In this document: positions 56,352 through 64,000 of the stretch, piece after piece
Layout of the letters: every line of letters begins with the position of its first letter
Numbering within the stretch: position 1 is the stretch's first letter
DNA from: Neocallimastix lanati (nom. inval.)
Lineage: Eukaryota > Neocallimastigomycota > Neocallimastigomycetes > Neocallimastigales > Neocallimastigaceae
Assembly (NCBI GenBank): GCA_016946835.1
Contig: JACVTC010000161.1
Span: 253,501 to 317,500, forward strand
DNA: 64,000 nt
Reading direction: 5' to 3'
Notes under the pieces: generated by a model
Database searches by the model: none
What the model saw: only the letters and a program-made list of their open reading frames with translations
What the model was told of the DNA's origin: nothing
Position numbers and translations under genes: made by a program

Positions 56352-58508
56352 ATGATGTTCTTCTTTAATAATATAAATAAAAAAAAATTGGAAATAGAAC
56401 TTATTCTTGCAACTGATGAAAACAATACTCAAAAAGTTAAAACAATTTTAGATGATGCCAATGAAAATAAAATTGTTTTGAATATAAACGAAAAGAATGA
56501 TGGTGGTGATAATCCTCTTATAAATGCTACTTATAATAATAATTTTGAAATGGTCCAATTATTAATAGAATACTCCAATAAAAACAATATTGTTTTGGAA
56601 ATAAATGAAAAAGATAAATGTAACTGTTATCCACTTTTATTTGCTACTGACAATAATAATATTGAAATAGCTAAATTATTAATAGAATATGCCAATAAAA
56701 ATAATATTGTTATGGAAATAAATGAAAAAAATAATCAAGGAGATTCTCCATTTTTATGGGCTACTGGTTCAAGTAACAACATTGAAATGGCTAAATTATT
56801 AATAGAATATGCCAATAAAAATAATATTATTTTAAAAATAAATGAAAAAAATAAATATGGTGATAATCCACTTATATGGGCTACTCGTAATAATAATATT
56901 GAAATGGTTAAATTATTAATAGAATATGCTAATAAAAATAATATTATTTTGGAGATAAATGAAAAAAATAAAAATGAAGTTAATCCACTTATATTGGCTA
57001 CTAGTAATAATAATATTGAAATGGTTAAATTATTAATAGAATATGCCAATAAAAATAATATTATTTTGGAAATAAATGAAAGAAATAAAAATGAAGAAAA
57101 TCCACTTATAAAGGCTAGTAGTAAAAATAACATTAAAATAATTAAATTATTAATAGAATATGCCAATAAAAATAATATTATTTTGGAAATAAATGAAGAA
57201 AATAATCAAGGAGATACTCCATTTTTATGGGCTACTGGTTCAAGTAACAACATTGAAATGGCTAAATTATTAATAGAATATGCCAATAAAAATAATATTA
57301 TTTTAAAAATAAATGAAAAAAATAAATATGGTGATAATCCACTTATATGGGCTACTCGTAATAATAATATTGAAATGGTTAAATTATTAATAGAATATGC
57401 TAATAAAAATAATATTATTTTGGAGATAAATGAAAAAAATAAAAATGAAGTTAATCCACTTATATGGGCTACTAGTAATAATAATATTGAAATGGTTAAA
57501 TTATTAATAGAATATGCCAATAAAAATAATATTATTTTGGAAATAAATGAAAGAAATAAAAATGAAGAAAATCCACTTATAAAGGCTAGTAGTAAAAATA
57601 ACATTAAAATAATTAAATTATTAATAGAATATGCCAATAAAAATAATATTATTTTGAAAATAAATGAAGAAAATAATCAAGGAGATACTCCATTTTTATG
57701 GGCTACTGGTTCAAGTAACAACATTGAAATGGCTAAATTATTAATAGAATATGCCAATAAAAATAATATTATTGTGGAAATAAATGAAAAAAATAAAAAG
57801 GGAAGGTATCCACTTTTATTTGCTACTTGGAATAATAATATTGAAATGGTTAAATTATTAATAGAATATGCTAATAAAAATAATATTGTTTTGGAAATAA
57901 ACGAAAAAAGTAAAGATGGTGATAATCCAATATTTTGGGCAATAGATCGTAATAATATTGAAATGTTTAAGTTATTAGTTGAATATTCAGTAGTGAAAAA
58001 AATAAAAATAATTATCAATGAAAAAGATATTGAAGAAATAATTTCAAAAAATTTAATCTTTGTAAATTTAAAGAAAATTTCAGAAATTAATTTTGAATTC
58101 ATAAAATTAATATATTTATATAAAAATAAAGATATCATTGAAGTAGTATTTAGTGAAAATAGTTACATTTTAAAAAAGATTTTTGAATATTTCGAAAATG
58201 AGAAAAGAGAGAAAGAAAGAATAGAAAAATATTTAGAAAATGAAAAAAGGAAAAATAAGAGAATAGAAAATGAAAATAAAATATTAAAAAGCATTATAAT
58301 GAATAGAAGAAATACTAAAAAAGATGATAAGGATACATTTTTAACTTATGAATGTCAACAAGGTAATATTGAAAAAGTAAAGAAATTAATTCATCGTGGA
58401 ATGGATATCAATGAGAAAAATAGAGATGGAGATACTCCATTATTAATTGCATGTAAAAATAGTAATATAGAACTAGTAAAATATTTATTAAATTATAAAG
58501 AAGTTTAA
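56352..58508 (+). CDS. Ankyrin array member A12, intact, longest copy
   Basis: 718 codons. ATGATG start and cap to residue 48, then 13 repeats (49-558): ten of 39 and three of 40 residues. Repeats 3-6 (DSPFLWATGSSNN, NPLIWATRNNN, NPLILATSNNN, NPLIKASSKNN) recur as repeats 7-10, and repeat 11 starts a third round, a 471-bp higher-order tandem duplication. Repeat 13 is the capping repeat (NPIFWAIDRNN). Linker with NKDIIEVVF, one 14-residue coil unit ending EKYL plus the last (about 615-648), hinge, and C-terminal ankyrin pair (661-718). At 13 repeats the solenoid would be more than twice as long as in A1. Confidence 0.94.
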   Translation: MMFFFNNINKKKLEIELILATDENNTQKVKTILDDANENKIVLNINEKNDGGDNPLINATYNNNFEMVQLLIEYSNKNNIVLEINEKDKCNCYPLLFATDNNNIEIAKLLIEYANKNNIVMEINEKNNQGDSPFLWATGSSNNIEMAKLLIEYANKNNIILKINEKNKYGDNPLIWATRNNNIEMVKLLIEYANKNNIILEINEKNKNEVNPLILATSNNNIEMVKLLIEYANKNNIILEINERNKNEENPLIKASSKNNIKIIKLLIEYANKNNIILEINEENNQGDTPFLWATGSSNNIEMAKLLIEYANKNNIILKINEKNKYGDNPLIWATRNNNIEMVKLLIEYANKNNIILEINEKNKNEVNPLIWATSNNNIEMVKLLIEYANKNNIILEINERNKNEENPLIKASSKNNIKIIKLLIEYANKNNIILKINEENNQGDTPFLWATGSSNNIEMAKLLIEYANKNNIIVEINEKNKKGRYPLLFATWNNNIEMVKLLIEYANKNNIVLEINEKSKDGDNPIFWAIDRNNIEMFKLLVEYSVVKKIKIIINEKDIEEIISKNLIFVNLKKISEINFEFIKLIYLYKNKDIIEVVFSENSYILKKIFEYFENEKREKERIEKYLENEKRKNKRIENENKILKSIIMNRRNTKKDDKDTFLTYECQQGNIEKVKKLIHRGMDINEKNRDGDTPLLIACKNSNIELVKYLLNYKEV

Positions 58509-58697
58509 AGCACTTAAGGTTTACAATTTCATAAGATGTATTATTAATAAATAATATTATATCATTATAATAAACAGAAAATATTTAAGAATGGTTTAAT
58601 GAATACTATCCTTTAAATTATAATACATATACCAAATATATTAGGTTATTAAAAAAAATAATTCATTTTTTTAATTTTTATATATATTATATATATA

Positions 58698-58761
<64 letters not shown>

Positions 58762-59969
58762 TAATTAATATCTAATAATATATTATATATAAATTTTATT
58801 ATGAAAATTTTATAAGAAAAAAATTTTTTTTTTTATTTTTTAATTTATCGTATAATAAATGTTTTTTAAAAAAAATAAAATAAAATAAAAATAAACTTTA
58901 TCCATAATTTAAAATTATTAAGTCTTGTTAAGGTATAAATAAAATTAAAAAAAAAAAAATTATAATTTAAATATTTGTTTTTTTTTTTTTATTTATTTCT
59001 AAATTTATATAAATATTTCCCAGCCATGATTTTTTTCTATTTATTTATTTATTATTTAAATATTTTTAATTATTTATTTTATATTCACATTATTTTATTT
59101 TATTTTATTTTATTATTAAAAACTATTAAAATCAATAATAATAAAATCTTAAAATTAAGATATTAATATACATTTATATATATATATATATATTTATTAG
59201 TAATATAAAGAAATATATGAAGAAATAAATAAATAAAAAAATAATACATAAATAAATAAATAAATAAAAAAATAATACATAAATAAATAAATCATTAAAA
59301 AATATTAAATAAATAAATAAATAAAATTTTTATAAAAAGAGAAATAAAAAAAAAAGGAAATAAAATATAAAAAAAAAGGAAATAAAATATAAAAAAAAAA
59401 TAAAATAAAATAAAAAAAATTAAATATATATTTAATATTTAATAATAAAAATTTATATTTATATTTAAATATTAATTAAAATATTATTTAATAATTAAAA
59501 TTTTATTTTTTTTAATTTTTTATTCTTTAATTTTTAATATCCATATTTAATAAATATTAGAGAAAAAAAAATTTATTATTTATTATGTCTAAAAATTTTT
59601 AGTTCCATTTTTTTTTATTTTTTTATTTCCAAATTTTTTAAATACAAAAGAGATACAAATACTGAATTTTTTTTTTTTTTTATTTTTAATTTTTTAATTT
59701 TATTATCATTATTTTTTGAAATAACGTTAAACATATTTATACATTTATTTTTATTTGTTATTTTTTCAATATTTCTTCATTATAACTTAAATATTGAAAA
59801 TAAAATCTAAAATATTAAAAATATTATTGTAATTTTTCATTTTTATAATATAGTAATAATAGTAATAGATATGTTCAATTTTTTAATATAAATTCAAAAA
59901 AACATATATTTTTTAAATAATAAATAACCTTTTATTACTTTAATAAAAATAAAAAAAAATTCATTAATA
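58509..59969. repeat. Array spacer A12/A13
   Basis: Starts as a copy of the A9 3' flank, with poly(A) at about 58702-58739 joined to (TA)n. TTATCCATAATTTAAAATT at about 58898, CCCAGCCATGATTTTTTTCT at 59021, a duplicated AAATAAAAAAATAATACATAAAT string (59231-59290), palindrome at 59589-59602. No gene. Confidence 0.8.
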
Positions 59970-61535
59970 ATGTTCATCTTTAAAAGCATAAATAAAAAAA
60001 ATCTGGAAAAAGAACTTATTCTTGCAACTGATTAAAACAATACACAAAAAGTTAAAACAATTTTAGATGATGCCAATGAAAATAAAATTGTTTTGAATAT
60101 AAACGAAAAAAATGATGGTGGTGATAATCCTCTTATAAATGTTACTAGTAAAAATAACATTGAAATGGTTAAATTATTAATAGAATATGCAAATAAAAAT
60201 AATATTGTTTTGGAAATAAATGAAAAAAATAAAAATGGAGATAATCCATTTATATGGGCTACTTTTAAAAATAATATTGAAATGGTTGAATTATTAATAG
60301 AATATGCCAATAAAAATAATATTATTTTAGAAATAAATGAAAAAAATAAATATAACTGTTATCCACTTTTATATGCTACTGAAAAAAATAATATTGAAAT
60401 GGTTCAATTATTAATAGAATATGCCAATAAAAATAATATTATTTTGGAAATGAATGAAAAAAATAATCAAGGAGATACTCCATTTTTATGGGCTACTGGT
60501 TCAAGTAACAACATTGAAATGACTAAATTATTAATAGAATATGCCAATAAAAATAATATTATTTTGAAAATAAATGAAAATAATAAATATGGTGATAATT
60601 CTCTTATAAAGGCTACTAGTAAAAATAATATTGAAATAGTTAAATTTTTAATAGAATATGCCAATAAAAATAATGTTGTTTTAGAAATAAATGAAAAAAA
60701 TAATCAGGGAGATACTCCATTTTTATGGGCTACTGGTTCAAATAACAACATTGAAATGGCTAAATTATTAATAGAATATGCCAATAAAAATAATATTATT
60801 TTGGAAATAAATGAAAAAACTGAAAAAGGAAATAATCCACTTATATGGGCTACTAGTAAAAATAATATTGAATTGGTTCAATTATTAATAGAATATGCCA
60901 ATAAAAATAATATTATTTTGGAAATAAATGATGAAAGTAAAGATGGTGATAATCCAATATTTTGGGCAATGGATCATAATAATATTGAAATGTTTAAGTT
61001 ATTAGTTGAATATTCAGTAGAGAAAAAAATAAGAATAATTATCAATGAAAAAGTTATTGAAGAAATAATTTCAAAAAATTTAAAATTTGTAAAATTAAAG
61101 AAAATTTCCGAAATTAATTTTGAATTCATAAAATTAATATATTTATATAAAAATAAAAATATCATTGAAGTAGTATTTAGTGAAAATAGTTACATTTTAA
61201 AAAAGATTTTTGAATATTTCGAAAATGAGAAAAGAGAGAAAGAAAGAATAGAAAAAGATTTAGAAAATGAAAAAAGGAAAAATAAGAGAATAGAAAATGA
61301 AAATAAAATAATAAGAAACATTATAATGAATAGAAGAAATACTAAAAAAGATGATAAGGATACATTTTTAACTTATGAATGTCAACAAGGTAATATTGAA
61401 AAAGTAAAGAAATTAATTCATTGTGGAATGGATATCAATGAGAAAAATAGAGAAGGAGATACTCCATTATTAATTGTATGTAGAAATAACAATATAGAAC
61501 TAGTAAAATGTTTATTAAATTATAAAGAAGTTTAA
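59970..61535 (+). pseudogene. Ankyrin array member A13, nonsense codon near the start
   Basis: The family ATG is present at 59970 (MFIFKSINKKN), but codon 22 is TAA (60033-60035) where all sisters have GAA (ATDENNT). Beyond it the frame is open to 61535, through eight repeats, two of the 40-residue DTPFLWATGS form, and the capping repeat (NPIFWAMDHNN). Linker, one 14-residue coil unit plus the last, hinge and C-terminal ankyrin pair follow (LLIVC in place of LLIAC). The next in-frame ATG is inside the first repeat. Very recent loss, a polymorphic null allele, or re-initiation are all possible; calling it a gene from TTG at 60093 would be unconventional. Confidence 0.88.
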
Positions 61536-62505
61536 AGAAGTTAAGGTTTACAATTGTATTATTAATAAATAATATTATATTATCATAATAATCAAAAAAT
61601 ATTTAAGAATAATTCAATGAATACTCTCCTCTAAATCATAATACATATACCTAATATATTAGATTATTAAAAAAAAATATTTCATTTTTTTAATTATTTA
61701 TATATATTATATATATATAATGTAAAAAATATATATATATATATATAATTAATATCTAATAATATAGTATATATAAATTTTATTATGAAAATTTTATAAG
61801 AAAACTTTTTGTTCTTATTTTTTAATTTATCGTTTAATAAATTTTTTAAAAAAAAACAAAATAAAATAAAAATAAATTTTATCATAATTTAACAAATTTT
61901 TTTTATTTCTTTATTTATATAAATATTTCTCAGCCATGATCTATTAAATAAATAAATAAATAAATTTTTAAAAAATAAAATAAAAATAATTTATAAATAA
62001 ATATATATATATATAAATTTATATATTTATAATATTAATTAAAATAAAATTTAATAATTAAAATTTTATTTTTAATTTTTTATTTTTTAATTCTATATTT
62101 AATATAAATTATAGAAAAAAAAATTTATTATTTATTATGTCTAAAAATTTTTAGTTCTTTTTTTTTTATTTTTTTTATTTCCAAATTTTTTAAATACAAA
62201 AGAGATATAAATATTGAATTTTTTATTTTAATTTTTTAATTTTTTTATTATTATTTTTTAAATAATGTTAAACATATTTAAATATTTATTTGTTATTTTT
62301 TCAATATTTATTCATTATAACTTAAATATTAAAAAAAAATCTAAAAATTTAAAAATATTATTGTAATTTTTCATTTTTAAAATATAGTAATAATAGTAAT
62401 ATATATGTTCAATTTTTTTAAGATAAATTCATAAAAACATATATTTTTTAAATAATAAATAATCTTTTATTTCTTTAATAAAAATAAAAAATAAATTCAT
62501 TAATA
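61536..62505. repeat. Array spacer A13/A14, shortened
   Basis: 3' block, (TA)n near 61715-61750, TTTATCATAATTTAACAAA (about 61877), CTCAGCCATGATCTATT at 61930. Then it jumps straight to AAATAAATAAATTTTTAAAA, skipping the (TTTA)n and CTTAAAATTAAGATATT blocks. Palindrome at 62141-62154, though the following TTCC is TTCT. No gene. Confidence 0.8.
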
Positions 62506-64000
62506 ATGTTCTTCTTTAATAATATAAATAAAAAAAATTTGGAAAAAGAACTTATTCTTTCAACTGATGAAAACAATACTCAAAAATTTAAAACAATTTT
62601 AGATGATGCCAATAAAAATAATATTATTTTGGAAATAAATGAAAAAAATAAAAACGGAGATAATCCACTTACATGGGCTACTTTTAAAAATAATATTGAA
62701 ATAGTTCAATTATTAATAGAATATGCCAATAATAATAATATAATTTTGGAAATAAATGAAAAAAATAAATATGGTGATAATTCTCTTATAAACTCTACTA
62801 GTAAAAATAACATTGATATGACTAAATTATTAATAGAATACGCCAATAAAAATAATATTATTTTGGAGATAAATGAAAAAAATAAAAATGAAGTTAATCC
62901 ACTTATATTGGCTACTAGTAATAATAATATTGAAATGGTTCAATTATTAAAAGAATATGCCAATAAAAATAATATTATTTTGGAAATAAATGAAAAAAAT
63001 AAACATAACTGTTATCCACTTTTATTTGCTACTGACAGAAATAATATTGAAATAGCTAAATTATTAATAGAATATGCCAATAAAAACGATATTGTTTTGA
63101 AAATAAATGAAAAAACAGAAAAAGGAAATAATCCACTTATATTGGCTACTAGTAATAATAATATTGAAATGGTTCAATTATTAATAGAATATGCCAATAA
63201 AAATAATATTATTTTGGAAATAAATGAAAAAAATAAATGTAACTGTTATCCACTTTTATTTGCTACTGACAGAAATAATATCGAAATAGCTAAATTATTA
63301 ATAGAATATTCCAATAAAAATAATATTGTTTTGGAAATAAATGAAAAAACTAATAAAGGAGATACTCCATTTTTATGGGCTACTGGTTCAAGTAACAACA
63401 TTGAAATGGCTAAATTATTAATAGAATATGCCAATAAAAATAATATTATTGTGGAAATAAATGAAAAAAATAAAAAGGGAAGGTATCCACTTTTATTTGC
63501 TACTTGGAATAATAATATTGAAATGGTTAAATTATTAATAGAATATGCCAATAAAAATAATATTGTTTTGGAAATAAATGAAAAAAGTAAAGATGGTGAT
63601 AATCCAATATTTTTGGCAATAGAATGTAATAATATTGAAATATTTAAGTTATTAGTTGAATATTCAATAGCGAAAAAAATAAAAATAATTATTAATGAAA
63701 AAGATATTGAAGAAATAATTTCGAAAAATTTAAAATTTGTAAAATTAAAGAAAATTTCAGAAATTAATTTTGAATTCATAAAATTAATTTATTTATATAA
63801 AAATAAAAATATCATTGAAATAGTATTTAGTGAAAATAGTTACATTTTAAAAAAGATTTTTGAATATTTGGAAAATGAAAAAAGAGAGAAAGAAAGAATA
63901 GAAAAAGATTTTGAAAAAGAAAAAAAGAAAAATGAAAGTTTAGAAGAACATTTAAAAAATGAAAAAAAGGAAAAAGAAAAAATAGAAAATGATTTGGAAA
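62506..64000 (+). CDS. Ankyrin array member A14, open, runs off the window
   Basis: The ATG at 62506 (MFFFNNINKKN, then ILSTDENN) begins a frame that stays open to base 64000, about 498 codons. The cap is fused directly to a later repeat at DDANKNNIILEINEK, where sisters have DDANENKIVLNINEKND and then further sequence; this looks like an in-frame recombination between the cap and a repeat. Nine repeats follow, including NCYPLLFATDRNN twice, the 40-residue DTPFLWATGSSNN and a capping NPIFLAIECNN. The linker and coil start normally (ENEKREKERIEKDF) and switch to EKEKKKNESLEEHL, shared only with A7. The C-terminal ankyrin pair should lie just beyond the window. Confidence 0.9.
   Translation, partial: MFFFNNINKKNLEKELILSTDENNTQKFKTILDDANKNNIILEINEKNKNGDNPLTWATFKNNIEIVQLLIEYANNNNIILEINEKNKYGDNSLINSTSKNNIDMTKLLIEYANKNNIILEINEKNKNEVNPLILATSNNNIEMVQLLKEYANKNNIILEINEKNKHNCYPLLFATDRNNIEIAKLLIEYANKNDIVLKINEKTEKGNNPLILATSNNNIEMVQLLIEYANKNNIILEINEKNKCNCYPLLFATDRNNIEIAKLLIEYSNKNNIVLEINEKTNKGDTPFLWATGSSNNIEMAKLLIEYANKNNIIVEINEKNKKGRYPLLFATWNNNIEMVKLLIEYANKNNIVLEINEKSKDGDNPIFLAIECNNIEIFKLLVEYSIAKKIKIIINEKDIEEIISKNLKFVKLKKISEINFEFIKLIYLYKNKNIIEIVFSENSYILKKIFEYLENEKREKERIEKDFEKEKKKNESLEEHLKNEKKEKEKIENDLE

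Overview
The window looks like nuclear DNA of an extremely AT-rich microbial eukaryote. An anaerobic gut fungus (Neocallimastigomycota) fits best. The reasons are almost pure A/T spacers with long homopolymers and TTTA, AAT or TTTTA microsatellites, Asn/Lys/Glu-rich proteins, a large ankyrin-repeat family, Ty1/copia, FLYWCH-type MULE and LINE debris, and a Cof-type HAD fragment. This is inference; a dictyostelid-like amoeba is the main alternative. No rRNA, tRNA, CRISPR array or bacterial operon was seen.

Layout. 1-1510 is a 50-bp minisatellite of 31 units with higher-order structure. 2953-3813 (minus) is an intact gene joining an Asp/Ser/Thr repeat to a globular domain of foreign base composition. 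7584-8810 is the first ankyrin gene. 9.6-14.2 kb holds broken genes: a HAD-phosphatase 3' fragment, a secreted acidic Asn/Glu-rich pseudogene and a LINE remnant on the minus strand.

From 15.3 kb to the end the window is a head-to-tail, all-plus-strand array of one ankyrin family. With the copy at 7.6 kb there are 14 members, called A1-A14 here. Eight are intact (A1, A3, A4, A8-A12), A14 is open but runs off the window, and A2, A5, A6, A7 and A13 carry stops, frameshifts or a lost start. Every member has the same plan: an N-terminal ankyrin-like cap, 5-13 ankyrin repeats of an unusual 39 residues, an invariant capping repeat and helical linker, a 14-residue coiled-coil repeat of variable number, and two C-terminal ankyrin repeats of the ordinary 33-residue kind. 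Spacers of about 1-1.5 kb are also paralogous and carry a conserved 14-bp palindrome about 260-360 bp before the start codon.

Two insertions interrupt the array. A degenerate Ty1/copia element (23412-30738) contains two solo LTRs of another family, each with a perfect 5-bp target duplication. A Mutator-like element (37058-41909, 9-bp target duplication) sits inside a third solo LTR, and a paralogous empty site survives near 55.8 kb. Block duplications (471 bp inside A12, about 2.8 kb of A8/A9 copied to A10/A11, about 710 bp shared by A10 and A14) show that the array evolves by unequal exchange and gene conversion. What the ankyrin proteins bind is not visible from the sequence.
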